Shown in pieces: positions 24,305 through 61,277 of a stretch of DNA of 64,000 nt. A program made the translations under genes and the position numbers. The notes beneath the pieces are model-generated. The model was not told where the DNA came from and made no database searches. It saw only the letters and a list, made by a program, of their open reading frames with translations. Numbering within the stretch: the first letter of the stretch is position 1; each line of letters opens with the position of its first letter. Source of the stretch: Lampris incognitus (lineage: Eukaryota; Chordata; Actinopteri; Lampriformes; Lampridae); contig NC_079219.1 in assembly GCF_029633865.1 (NCBI RefSeq), positions 18,367,463 through 18,431,462 on the forward strand, in the 5' to 3' direction.

Positions 24305-24311
24305 TTTTATA
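24305..24311 (-). promoter_or_regulatory. TATA box of tnfrsf6b-like
   Basis: On the minus strand CTCTATAAAATG contains TATAAAA, 58 nt upstream of the start codon at 24246. The spacing leaves room for a start site about 28 nt downstream and a very short 5' UTR. Confidence 0.65.
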
Positions 24312-24453
24312 GAGCTCGGTGAGGAAGTGATATTTCCACTCTGTGCAGTCACCGCTTTAAAAAGGTCACATTATCTTTCAACAATGGCAAGTAGAGTCAA
24401 GAAACATTGCAGTGGCAGCGGAACGGATATGAGCACATCATTCACATGGGGGG

Positions 24454-24463
24454 TGCTGAGTCA
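24454..24463. promoter_or_regulatory. AP-1/MARE-like motif upstream of tnfrsf6b-like
   Basis: TGCTGAGTCA lies about 145 bp upstream of the TATA box. A GAGGAAGTG (PU.1/ETS-like) lies closer at 24321-24329. Both are short motifs and could be chance matches. Confidence 0.25.
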
Positions 24464-24469
24464 GGTTCA

Positions 24470-25789
24470 CATTTAGGGGTCAGGTTGTGTGACACCTTTA
24501 AAGGACAATCCTGTTTTGGGAGGGGGGGGGTGACGTTAGTGTGACCATCCATGTGACGTTGTGCTTTGGAAAGGCCGTTGATTAGTCAGGGTTGGGCAGT
24601 TCTCTGTGTAATACGGCTGTGTCACACCATAAACGCCATCAGCGCAATCCTAAAATATGCTACAATTTTAACATGGCCATCAATCGAAGGCCAATTTAGT
24701 AATATTGCAAGACTTGAATCTATGTTTTCTTTCTTTCTTTTTGGTCAGTAGTATCTAAACTACGTTTTCAACCACACAGAATTGAGCAATCACAGCTTGA
24801 ATGTGGGCTGTAAAAATGGTTGTTGGTAATCAAAGTGGGGAACAAAAACTTAAATGATTGTCCCACATCTCAGAATGATCAGACAAAACGAGCAGCCTTG
24901 TCCCATTCTCTCAACTTCCACAGCCAAAGCCTTTTTATTTCAATTGTCAACCGAGGTGTCAGCAATGATGTTTAATGGGCAAGCTTTTTCCTGCATAGAG
25001 GAATTTTTGCCCCCCCCCCAAAGAGGTTTTAGCCAGCGCCAAACGAAAATCACCAGCGCACAAACGATAAGAATTGAGAATAAAAACAGCAATTCAAATC
25101 CTCTCCGGAAGTGTTTAATAGCTCAGTTCAATTTCAGCTCATTCAGCCCCTCTTTCTTGCGATGTCCGTGGTTTGAACCCAACTCAACTCTACTCCCCCT
25201 CCCATCTCCCTCAACCCCTCCTCTCACCCCCTCAACCCCACTCCCTCAACCCCAATCCCCTCTCCTGCAACCCAGTTCTCCATTATGAATTATCTTTGCC
25301 CACCTCAACCTCACTCCCTCAACCCTACTCCTCTCCCTCAAACCCTCTCCCCAAAGCCCACTCCCCTCTCCCCCTTACAATGTTGTAATAAAATGATTTT
25401 TTTAAACCAGTTTGTTAGTTGGATTTTCATTTACTCAAGCATAATAGACATTTTTGTTTATAAATGGTCAGAAATAACAGGAAAATGCATAGATTTCTGT
25501 AAAATAAGGCAACACAGACTCATTGACTTTACTGTTGCGCATAGTCGCAGCGCGGACCGATCATGCTTACTGTCGTGCGTAGTAACCCCCCAAAGCCCCA
25601 TTCTGAGCCAGGAAAAACCCTGTTGGTGGTCAATGGCTCCGTCCGTAAAGACAATGGACCTGTAATGCCATATGTCTTAGTCTATCCTATGTTCTTCTAC
25701 ACACTCCTCTGTTTTCATTTGGCCAAGAAGAAGATGTAAAAGACGTAGACCATAGCCTATGAGACTAACAGACCAGTTAATTCTGCAAG
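24470..25789. other. Intergenic DNA between the two receptor genes
   Basis: Short poly-G and poly-C runs and a CCCCTC/CTCAACCC-rich low-complexity stretch at 25190-25380. No gene is visible. Confidence 0.5.
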
Positions 25790-26749
25790 AAACAAACTGT
25801 TTTTAATCAGAAAATTTGACATTAGTATTCACAAAGATACAAGAGCCTAAAAAAAGGAACCATCAAGCATATATACAATAAAGACCCATGTGTTTAATAG
25901 TATAAAAGTGATAAAAACAAAATATAACACAACTATCACTTTCTGACTTTGCAGCATTTGGAATCCAGTATAAAGTAATAAAAACAAGCTTTTACATATT
26001 CAGTAATTATTTCTTTTAAATACAAAACAATTGCACTCCTTTGTACATTCATAAAAGCTGACATTCAAAAAATATTTCAGTTGAGCTTTACATGTCAGCA
26101 GTCCAGGATATTCAAACCAACAAACAAGAGGAAAACTTCAGGAAAAACACATTTCATTATGAAACCGAATCCTTCCCCTCAAACAGTGAGAAAGTACAAA
26201 TAAAAAGACAGCATCCGCCTGCCCCTCTCCCATAAAAAAGTGTACTATGTACATCTTAAATAGTTTTTCTTTAGTTTTTCACAGACTACGGTCAAACAGT
26301 TTCCCAGTAAACCTTTATCTTTAGTTCTCGATTAGGCCTGCCAGTAGTATGCAGGAGTGTAAAACTTTGTTTTAACTCAGGATTAGGTTCATCCAATCTG
26401 ATTCTCTCTCACATTCCCTGCTCCGACAGGCAGAGTGTGTGTGGATGAGGAGGAAAGCACGAATAGTTTAACACAACTCTGTCGTTGACTATAGTTTACT
26501 GTATTCTAGTGGAACATCTGATGGGAAAGTAAGAATTTACCCTCTCACTATACCATTTGCTTAATTTGGGCTGAGCACTTTCTGCCTCAGGTCTGCTTTC
26601 TCTTTCACATGCATTATTCTCCTTCTCACCATGCATGTTGTGTGTGCGTGTGCATGTGTGTGTGCGTGCGTGCATAAGTTTGTGTGGTCACTGTTTGACA
26701 GTGAATGTGTGTATGTGCTTTTGTGTCTGTGTTTGCATCATTTCCATCC
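25790..26749 (-). other. Probable tnfrsf11b 3' UTR
   Basis: After the stop at 26750 there is about 950 bp of repeat-poor, AU-rich sequence. An ATTAAA signal is at 25802-25807 on the minus strand and a UGUAUAUA-like element (Pumilio-type) at 25870-25877. The extent is inferred; no transcript evidence is available. Confidence 0.4.
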
Positions 26750-52126
<25,377 letters not shown>

Positions 52127-52141
<15 letters not shown>

Positions 52142-52174
52142 GGCGGGGTTGGATTTGGTTATCCGAGCGCTCAT
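52127..52174 (-). CDS. tnfrsf11b: tnfrsf11b exon 1 (start of signal peptide)
   Basis: The preferred start is 52141: CCCGCCATGA is a good initiation context and gives MKLLL followed by the hydrophobic run of exon 2. An in-frame ATG at 52174 would add MSARITKSNPA ahead of it. Donor GTGAGT starts at 52126, phase 0. The exon is identified by its in-phase join to exon 2 and the CpG-rich surroundings. Confidence 0.75.
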
Positions 52175-52280
52175 CTCTCCTCCGTACTGTGAACTGGCGT
52201 GATGGGCTGCTCTCCATCAGAGTAGGCTACTTATGCAGCCGGGGGAAGGAGGGGGGAGGGGGGCCGTGGAATTGGTTTAG
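52175..52280 (-). promoter_or_regulatory. tnfrsf11b core promoter region
   Basis: Upstream of the first ATG on the minus strand lie a weak TATA-like GCATAAGTAG (52228-52237) and a CCAAT box (52271-52275, within CTAAACCAATTCC), in a CpG-rich stretch from about 51850 to 52260. Spacing of about 55 and 100 bp to the ATG fits a core promoter. Inferred from motifs only. Confidence 0.45.
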
Positions 52281-52389
52281 CCACGAGGTGGGTGGGCCCT
52301 TCTCTTGTCTGACTGTCAAGTAGAGCCAATATCACAAATTACAAATTAGCTTCGGTGGGCTTTAACGGAAACACAACATCCTGTCCTTA

Positions 52390-52955
52390 GACCCCCCCCC
52401 TCTCTCTCTCGTTCTCTGTCTCTCTCTGTCCGTCTTTCTTTCTCTCAGTCATTGTCTCTGTCTGTCTGTCTGTTTTTCTCTTGTCTGTCTGTCTCCCCGC
52501 ATCTCTCTCTCTCTGTCTATCTCTATCCATCTCTCCCTCTCTCTGTCTACTGTCTGCCCGTCTCTCCCCTCTCTCTATCTCTGTCTCTCTTTATCTATCT
52601 GTCCATCTGTCCATCTCTCCCTCTTTCTCTCCCTGTCTGCCCATCTCTCCCTCTCTCGCTCACGTTGTCTTTGTGTCGTTCACTGTCTGTCTATCTCTCT
52701 CCACCTGTCTCTCTGTCTGTCTTCCTCTTTTTCACACACTCTGTCTCTCCCTTGCTCTTTCCCTCTCTCCATCTCTCTCACTCTGTCTGTCTCTCCATGT
52801 CCATCTGTGTCTTTCTCCCTTTCTCCCTCACTCTCCCCCCTCTATCTGTCTGCCTGTCTGTCTCTCCCTCTGTCTGCCTGCCTACCTGTCTGTCTGTCTC
52901 TCCCTCTGTCTGCCTGCCTACCTGTCTGTCTGTCTGTCTGTCTGTGTGTCTCTCA
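52390..52955. repeat. Polypyrimidine (TCTG/TCTC) low-complexity block
   Basis: About 565 bp almost without purines other than G in TCTG, mixing TCTC, TCTG, CCTG and TCTA units. Open frames on both strands are low-complexity by-products. Confidence 0.9.
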
Positions 52956-53166
52956 AGTTTAGCTTCACTGTGCTTTGTTGCCATGACAATATTGACATTT
53001 GTTTTGCCAAAGACTTTTAGAAATAAATTTGCTTGCAAACAAAAGCATCTGAAGTAAAGTCAGCTGAAGTGCAACGCATTCAAAACGCAGACAGGAGAGA
53101 GCTGACCATTTCCCCCAAGATTAGTTAACATTTTTTGAATCAGACGCTATTATACTCTCACTCATT

Positions 53167-53194
53167 TATATCACACACACACACATACACACTA

Positions 53195-53259
<65 letters not shown>

Positions 53260-53317
53260 AGCATAGTTTAGTCTCTCTCAGTATGCTCATCTACTCCCTT
53301 TCCCTCTCTTTCTTATG

Positions 53318-53395
<78 letters not shown>

Positions 53396-53440
53396 CATAC
53401 GTACACACATGCATACACACATAAGCACACACAAATAGAA
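53167..53440. repeat. (CA)n microsatellites
   Basis: Two long CA tracts (53199-53254 and 53320-53392) with flanking irregular CA/CATG. Confidence 0.95.
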
Positions 53441-54400
53441 ATATCCTCTCTCTCTCTCTCTGTTTCTCTTTCTACTTTTTCTTCAGCTCACCCTCAGCCC
53501 TAAATGCCATGTGTGGCACCCTCCATTCTTTGCGTTGTGCGTGCAGAATGTTATTAAGACCCCCACGGCTCAGCATGTAACGCGTTTAAATCCTGGACGA
53601 CATCCTCTGTACATTGCACTTACAGTCTCGAGTCTATTACGGTATCATATGAACTGGGTCAGTGTAAAATTTTCCTAATTTGAGGATAAACAAAACCCAT
53701 AGCCTATGTGCACACACCACAGTTTTCTGACTACCGAAACATAACAGTGGAAAAGTTTGTCTTTGCACGTCTGAACGTCTGTACCGTGTAACACAGCCGA
53801 TCCATCAACGTTTTGAAAAACATCTTCCGTCAAGTTTCTATCGCTTGGACCGACCCAAGCAAACCTTTAATCAGCGTGAAATACAGGGATGATTTCCAGC
53901 ATAAATGTTTTTTTGCGACTCCATGTTGGACAGCACATAAATATAATAAGTGGCACCTGTTTATTTTCAATAGCCAGCATATTTGGTAACTTGAGCACGA
54001 CACGCTTATTTGAAAATCCAGTCAAAGAGTTTGGTAGGGTTCCCATGTCTTCAGTGTGCATGGCATTACGAAGTGCAGTATGGAGTTGATTTGGAAACCT
54101 GAGGCGCGAGACCTCACACTGCATGTGTTGTAATGATAGATAGATGGATAGATAGCGACCTCAAGGCAACCTTTCTGTAGGCCCTCGCTGCTTCTTTCCA
54201 GCTGGACTCCCGCATTAAAATGAAGCAATGGCACATTTCACATGTTTTACCTGCAAATACCAGTTTACCGCGAAGGTTTTCTTACACTTAAGAACAGAAA
54301 TCTGAAAAACGTAAATAAATAAATAACTCGTCCCATGATCCAAAACTGACTTAAATGTCCTGAGCACACAAAAGGCCCGTGTAGGAACGTTCATACCATA
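53441..54400. other. Non-coding, no recognised feature
   Basis: AT-rich unique-looking DNA with no credible ORF. Confidence 0.5.
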
Positions 54401-54408
54401 CTGAGGTT

Positions 54409-54780
54409 AGGGTTGGGCGATGTGGACAAAATCAAATACCACGTAATTTTTTAGACCAAATATCTCGATATTGACATCATGATGATAGTGTGGGGATGAC
54501 TATTGGTGCTTTCACCGAACATTTGCAAAATCAGATTTTTGATAAATAATCATCGGTAATGCCTATATAATAACTAAGTGGGTAAAGGCAAATAATAACA
54601 CGGCTAGAGCAGTCTGGTAAGTTCAGAAGATGACATCACTTGTCTGTAATGCAGCCTTTAAAACCGGGAAAAGATAACACTTATGCCATATCATGATATT
54701 ATGATATCCAGAATCCCAGACAATATCTAGTCTCAGATCACGATATGGATATAATATCAATATACATTGCCCATCCCAAC
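54409..54780. mobile_element. hAT-like MITE with 8-bp target-site duplication
   Basis: CTGAGGTT flanks both ends (54401-54408 and 54781-54788). The left end AGGGTTGGGCGATGTGG and the complement of the right end GTTGGGATGGGCAATGT are imperfect inverted repeats. The inside is AT-rich with CGATAT-type motifs and no ORF. The 8-bp duplication and the end type fit hAT non-autonomous elements. Confidence 0.75.
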
Positions 54781-54796
54781 CTGAGGTTTGGTTTGG

Positions 54797-55140
54797 CAGG
54801 GTGGTCCTGTGGTTTGCACTGTTGCCTCACAGCAAGAAGGTCCTGGGTTTGAACCCCAGGCCGTCCCGGGTCCTTTCTGTGTGGAGTTTGCGTGTTCTCT
54901 CTGTGTCTGTGTGGGTTTCCTTTGGGTGCTCCGGTTTCCTCCCACCATCAAAAACACATGCATGTTAGGGTTATTACTCCTGTCTGTGCCCCTGACCAAG
55001 GCAATGGGAAGAAGAACTGGAGTTGGTCCCCGGGCGCTGCAGCTGCCCACTGCTCCTACGCAATGGGATGGGTTAAATGCAGAGAACACATTTCATTGGA
55101 CGAATGCGATTCATTGTAAGAGTACAAGGACAAAATAAAG
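54797..55140 (+). mobile_element. tRNA-derived SINE, family B
   Basis: Head GGTGGTCCTGTGGTTTGCAC and B box GGTTTGAACCCC (about 54801-54858). Body TGCCCCTGACCAAGGCAATG and GGATGGGTTAAATGCAGAGA. The tail TGTAAGAGTACAAGGACAAA differs from the tail of the copy at 9524. Confidence 0.8.
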
Positions 55141-56150
55141 TGGCTTATAGCCCACCTGCCTGTGTCGGGTTGTTGTACCGAGGCTGCAGTATTCTGAAGG
55201 GACTCGAGAGGTTTTGTCTTTGTATTGCTGCCAGTAGCTTTGGAAATCAAATCAACCTCTGACTCACAAAGAAAAGAGTTAAAACGGGCCGTATTTGCAT
55301 GCCTTTGTGGGACCAAACAAACGGTGACATGCAAACATGGTACATGGTCGTTATTGGAGATGCGAGTTTGAAAGATACCCTATCAGCATTCGAGACATGC
55401 GAGGCCTTCCGTTGAGTCAAATTTGTGATAATTGGGGTGGAGGGAAGTAAAATTATTCTCGAAATCTAATGAATATGCAACACCCCACCGCAACCCCATC
55501 TATCAACTTCGTTCCGTTCACATAGCGGAGGTTTCTCTAAGATTAATTTGAAAATTGAAACCAAAGCCATCCGCAGCTTAAGCAGATGTTTTGTTTTTTT
55601 GTTTTTTTGGGGGAAGGGTTGTATTTCAGATCATGGCTGCCCAAGTTAAAAAGTTTGTGACATTTTTCTCACACACATCCGACCTTCACATCCTCTCCAG
55701 TACTATTATCCGCCCTTTTGGCCAAAGAGCCTCATCATACGGTAGGTAGACACCCATGAGGTGAGGCGGAGAGCGGCTCATGGAGAACAGCTCATGGAGA
55801 ACAGCTAACCTTTCAACTATAAAGGGCACTCCTCTACCGAGATCAAACCAGCGGATGTTTATTCCAGATCACTGACGTAGAGGATGCTAAATATATCCCT
55901 TGCTCCATCACAGTGTATTGCTCTTTTCTTTTCTTTTCTTACGTTTTGGAATCGTTGGCCATTGCAGGCGTAGCGCACAGTCACAGAGAACTGACGTAAG
56001 GAGGCTCGGGGCTCGGACGTAGTCAGAGAAAACATACGCTCGTCCACCTACTCTGTTTCGAGCCTACACACCACGTTAAGGAAATCTCAGCAGTGAGGTC
56101 ACGGCTTGCCGCAGGATGACAGAATGTAACACACACGGAGACGAAGAAAA
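55141..56150. other. Non-coding, no recognised feature
   Basis: No convincing gene. Short direct repeat CTCATGGAGAACAGCT near 55776-55806. Confidence 0.5.
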
Positions 56151-56157
56151 ACTAGGG

Positions 56158-56465
56158 TAAACACACACGCACGCGCACACACACGCCGAAAATGCACGTA
56201 CGCACCTCAGCACTGAGGTTTGGGTGAACCACAACAGCTATGCGGAGTCTTTTCGCTCTACTCACACACACATACGCACACACACACACACACACATGCA
56301 AACACACACACACACATATGCAAACACACACAAATAGACACATATACACTTTAGCAGACACATGCATGGCCTCTGACGCCTGAGCTGGGTGACGGCGGGG
56401 TCTATATAATACAAGCATAGGAAACGTGGGTGTTGTGAGGTGAACCAGAGATCCAAAGCGTGACC

Positions 56466-56504
<39 letters not shown>

Positions 56505-56510
56505 ATATTT
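56158..56510. repeat. CA-rich microsatellite cluster
   Basis: Several interrupted (CA)n tracts at 56160-56185, 56262-56335 and 56468-56500. Confidence 0.9.
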
Positions 56511-57066
56511 AAAGCTCAACCAACATACCCACACACCAGCAAATAAATCACAATGGAGCGTACTTTGGCAGCACACTGACTTATATCCACAAATTGTTAG
56601 CTGGTTTCGGTGTGTGAGAGTTTAACACAACAACGATACAGTATGTATGCATGTGGGTCAGAAGGGAAAATATCCATGATTTATTTTGATGGCCATTCAA
56701 TACGAAAACATGTTCCTCAAGGCTGAAACGCCAAGCCATGGCAAAGCCCGGGCCAAATGTGTGTGATTTATCACACACTGTCTCTTTACACAATGTTCGG
56801 TTGTGACCAACTTTTTTTTTTCTCTTTCTCTTTTGATAAAGCCGGCATCACCTGATTTAAATACAATTGAGAGGAAAAGATTTTGAGATTAGCTCTGTGC
56901 AGCGCAGCAAATGGACAGTGGACCTCTTGCTATCTTGTTTGCATACTACAGGAAGATAGGAGATCTTCGTCGGCCTGATCCGATTATTATTCAACTCCCA
57001 GGTTACAACTGGGCACCCGTGCACCTGTGCACCCACATGGTTACACGTTAGCCAGTTTTACTTGTT

Positions 57067-57124
<58 letters not shown>

Positions 57125-57423
57125 TGTGTTTGTGTGTCTTTTAAGAAGCAAGGGATCTTTCCAAATTCCAGTCATTTCCATAACAGATCTCATAAATGTA
57201 TGTATGGAAAAGGGAACCGATAACTCCCCACTGGGAGAGAAGGGCAGAGAAGGAGGCTAAGAGAGCAGAAATGGAGAAGGAGAGAACGAAAGAGAGCACT
57301 ACAAGGATTCACCACGAGGATTCAGGGTGTCTCACACAGACTCACTTAGAGCCCGGGACGTGTGCACTATGAAGAATAGCGATAAAGAATAATACTATAT
57401 CTGACCATAATATATCTGATCAG

Positions 57424-57835
57424 ATGGTGTTGGGTCTCGGACCAAGAGAGCACATCGGGAGGAACCAGCTCATGCAGCTAAGCTGGCTCCCTGTGGAGTC
57501 CAGACTGACACAGTTAAAACTCTGTCAGGGTAACCGAATTGTAAATGGTGAAGCCCCAAATTACTTATTAAACTACTTCCTGCAGGTCAGAGTGGCCAGG
57601 CACTCCACCAGGTCCAGTGTAGCAGATCTGACCCTGCAAGGATCAGTGGTCAGATGGATAAAAGTTCATTTAGGTACTCAGGTGTCCAGGATTGGAATGA
57701 TGTTCCTGACAGCACTGAACAGTCTCTGAACTCAGACACGTCTAAGGCAAAACTGAAACACTGTCTTTTAGATAACGCACCCCTGTGAAGACAGTTGTAT
57801 AGGCAGGGTTGTATGCAGCTCCTTTAATGGACCAG
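57424..57835 (+). mobile_element. L2-like LINE C-terminal fragment
   Basis: QLSWLPVESRLTQLKLCQ, NGEAPNYLLNYFL, RHSTRSSVADLTL and, after a frame change, WNDVPDSTEQSLNS and AKLKHCLL match the post-RT C-terminal region of L2-type elements. No RT core remains. Confidence 0.7.
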
Positions 57836-57884
57836 TTTTAGTATAATAAGAAGTGTGTTAAGTTTTCAACTAGCAATAATCCAA

Positions 57885-58028
57885 ATAATACTACAAAAAT
57901 AAAAATAATAAAACAAAATAAAAATAAATATAAAATAACAATACATATAAAAATAAATATAATATTAAATAAATATATATATAAATATAAAATAATAATA
58001 AATATAAAATAAAATAAAATGAAAATAA
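57885..58028. repeat. AAATA-rich low-complexity tract
   Basis: Degenerate AAAATAAATA repeats after the LINE fragment. Confidence 0.85.
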
Positions 58029-58030
58029 TC

Positions 58031-58430
58031 GGGAACACTTTCTATGAAGCTTGCATCTATAATGCCCTGTACGCATCTATAACGCCCTATAAGTGTAGCT
58101 ATAAGTCATTGTAAGATTAATTATAACCATGTATACGCCCTCACACCTCATAACCACCTTTACGATACATTATCTCAATTTAAAACAGATTATGCATTAT
58201 AAATATGTCATCATTAGCCTGTGTATCTGTCAAATGTCATAATGCATCATAGCCAACTCGTTTTGCTGAAGTTTTGTAGAGCTGCATAATGAGACTTCAG
58301 TGCTATTTCACAGTCTTCAGCCATAGCCATTAGTCATTGTAATACAAATTATAGGAAAGTATGGGCGTTATAGATGCAATAGATGCTTATAGGACTTTAT
58401 AGATGCAAGCTTCATAGAAAGTGATACCAA
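58031..58430. mobile_element. Hairpin MITE with long terminal inverted repeats
   Basis: CACTTTCTATGAAGCTTGCA... at 58036-58061 is mirrored perfectly over 26 bp at 58398-58423. Further inside, GCATCTATAACGCCC is mirrored as GGGCGTTATAGATGC. No ORF. The family was not identified. Confidence 0.7.
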
Positions 58431-58488
58431 ATAATCCAAAGATATGTACACCGTACGGCATATATACGACACACATCATATGTACACC

Positions 58489-58650
58489 GTACTAAATTGT
58501 TCCTAGGTGTGAATGTGTGTGTCGACCTTGTGATGGACTGGCGGCCTGTCCTGGGTGTCTTCCCACCTGCTGCCCAGTGACTGCTGGGATAGGCTCCAGC
58601 ATCCCCGCGACCCTGAGTAGGATAAGCAGTTTGGATAATGGATGGATAGA
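58489..58650 (+). mobile_element. SINE family A, 3' part
   Basis: Retains AATTGTTCCTAGGTGTGAAT, CTGCTGGGATAGGCTCCAGC and the tail GGATAATGGATGGATA. The tRNA-like head is missing. Confidence 0.8.
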
Positions 58651-59950
58651 AGTGTGTACTTTAACCTGTTGTCAGAATAATGCCTGTTAATGTCCAATGT
58701 GAATATTGATGTTTTTGTGTTTTTATATGCCGTTAATGCCATACTCCACTATCTCCGCGTGCACATGCACGTATGCGTACGCACATGCACACACTTCCAT
58801 GACATCTAAGTACAACAAGGACCACAACGGAAATAAGTCCTGTGACTACGTTGTGTTATCCTTGATTTTCTTTGAATTATGCATGTAGTATATTATATGG
58901 TGTTGCAGCCATGTAATCAGTACTTTTAAAACTAATTGTCAGAGCAATAAACTAAACTAAAATATAGACATAAAGATAGAGAAAAAATAAAATACATCGA
59001 AAGATGATTGATTGATTGGCTGACTGACTGACTGACTGACTGACTGACTGATCGATCGGTTGGATAAAAGCTTTCGATTTATCTAAAAGAGGATCCTGGG
59101 CTGACATAACCAATGTATTTACAGACTGGAAAAAAAACATGATCACTTTTAGTCTTCAGCCTAGACGTGGAGCAGCAAAACAGTGCTGCCAAAGAAAATG
59201 CTGACAGCAAAAGGCCATGCATTCAAGTTAAGTGTTTCACCAGAAATATCATGGCATAAAATTAGTAACGTGACAAATGCATTTTTCACAAAATCTTGGT
59301 GTAATCCATTTTAAACTCAATTTCTCTGCCAACACACCGTTAAGGTACCATACCATTACAGAAATCTGTATGGTACAACAACGTCAATGTCTGACTCTAA
59401 AACTCCTAAACACATGGCCAACTGCTTGGTCTACCAATGGAGGGGCACGGTCATCGCGTGGTGTAATAATCTGAGAATGCCAAACGGTGACAATTTGGGT
59501 TAATCTCCTATTTTAAAGGTTGTTCTTGACAGGTCTGTGGTAACCATGAACCAGCGTTCAGACCTGCTCCAGACATGGCCTGAAAAAAACAACACATTGC
59601 ACTCCCAATGCTCTTCACATGAGGTCAGCTTAGTTCTCCACTGGGTCGATGGGGTAAGATGGCCTTAGTGCAAAGAGGAAACCCAGGCCACACCAATTTA
59701 ATCTGTGTTGTTGCATAGACCAAAGACGAACCATGTTGCCATGTTAGGTTCTCTGACCTTCTCGTGTTTTCCACTCCCGCCTCTCTGCGGTCCACCTCAA
59801 GAGTTTTAGTTTCAGCCTGTTTCATATCTTTCGCTGCCCGGGCCCTTCAGATGTAAATCACACTGGACAACTCTTTATTTTACTGACTGATGAGAAAGCC
59901 TCAACTGGATGCTGTAATGATCCATATGGGGTGTGGGTATCAAAAAAGAA
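58651..59950. other. Non-coding DNA with a (CTGA)n tract
   Basis: A short (CTGA)n repeat at 59018-59052. Nothing else recognisable. Confidence 0.5.
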
Positions 59951-59959
59951 ATGGGGAAA

Positions 59960-60240
59960 GATGGAAGGAAGTAACAGTTTCTTTCCACAGGCAGTCAGGT
60001 TGCTGAACAGCGGACACACCCATATGCACCTTACATTGCTGTGTTATCATGTACTTTTCTATATTGTGTATATAATGTATGAGTTCATGTGTACATAGTC
60101 TATGTAGGGTTTTTTTTGGGATGGTGTATCCTTGTGTCCTTTATCCTCATCTCCTGTCATGTCAAGGCAGAGAGAGTCAGAGCACAAGAATTTCATTGTA
60201 TTCCAATACACAAGACAATAAAGTTGAATTTGAACTTGAA
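59960..60240 (+). mobile_element. LINE 3' end (L2/Rex1-like)
   Basis: CAGGCAGTCAGGTTGCTGAA corresponds to the PQAVRLLNS end of such ORFs. It is followed by a short 3' UTR ending ACAATAAAGTTGAATTTGAA with a TTGAA-type tail. Confidence 0.55.
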
Positions 60241-61277
60241 CAGACCAATCAGAAAGATGGGCGAGCACACTGAGGATGAGAAAGGAGAGCGGGAGAATGA
60301 ATTACAGATCTATTTTGGCATGCTTGATGATGGCATGAGTAAATTGTAGGCAGAGAACAAGAGAAAGAGTTTACAGAAGAAGTGACAAAAAAGGAGAGGG
60401 AGAGTGAGAGAGAGAGAGAGAGATGCAGTCAAGAGTAAGAAGCAGACGGGCATGAATGAAGGAAAAGGGCTGCAGAAGATTTGATGGCTGTAGCCTTCGC
60501 CGGTCGAAGCAGTGCGTTACGTGTGTCTATGAGAGAAAGAACACTGGCGAGATCCTCTGAGTATCACGGCAGCTGGTGTGGTCACCTTGTTTTCTCTTTT
60601 GGGATTTCAGAAAAGCATTTAGGGGAAACCGTACACCGAGCATATATCCAACATAGTGCTGAGAGCGATTCATTAAATGGGGATTTTACTCAGGACATTC
60701 TCATTGGATTCATGTTAGATTGGCAAGAGTGGCTCGTTTCCTGCACGCTTGCTGCATCGCGCCAGTCAATCAAACATATTTATGGTTTAGATCAGAGGAT
60801 TTTCTTTTTTCATTTCAAGTTTGGGGTTGTGACCCAAAATGAGTCACTGTTCTGTAGCTGGTGAGATTAATGGTGTTTCTTTTTAATGAGGCTGAATCAC
60901 AGGACGTTTATCGTCACATCCGGATGGCAGAAAAAAAAAATTATCAGTCAAAAACGAAAAACATTGGACGACCCGAAGAACTCTGTCTGGAATGTCACAA
61001 GGATGTCATTAGGAATCAGGAACACTTTGTCATTTCACTTCATGTACTTGCGTACATGAAATGAAACGCAATATCACTTGACCCAGCCCACAGCAGTGCA
61101 ACACAAAGACAAAAACACTTATCCGAAAACTACAAGAACACATACATCCAAACTAAGAACACATATATCCAAACTAAGAACACGTATCCAAACTAAGAAC
61201 AAATATATCCAAACTAAGAACAAATATATCCACACTAAGAACACATATATCCAAACTAAGAACACATATATCCAAAC
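60241..61277. other. Non-coding DNA with short tandem repeats
   Basis: A (GA)n tract near 60400-60422 and a repeated AAACTAAGAACACATATATCC-like 21-bp unit at 61147-61277. The 127-codon open frame at 60481-60864 has no recognisable domain and is not called. Confidence 0.55.

Noticed and set aside
25173-25388. Pro/Ser/Leu-rich open frames
   Set aside because: Low-complexity CTCAACCC-type DNA.
52452-53057. 201-codon open frame rich in Ser, Leu and Cys
   Set aside because: It lies in the polypyrimidine block and all three frames are open; composition only.
60481-60864. 127-codon plus-strand open frame
   Set aside because: No recognisable family, no conserved motif, no exon context.
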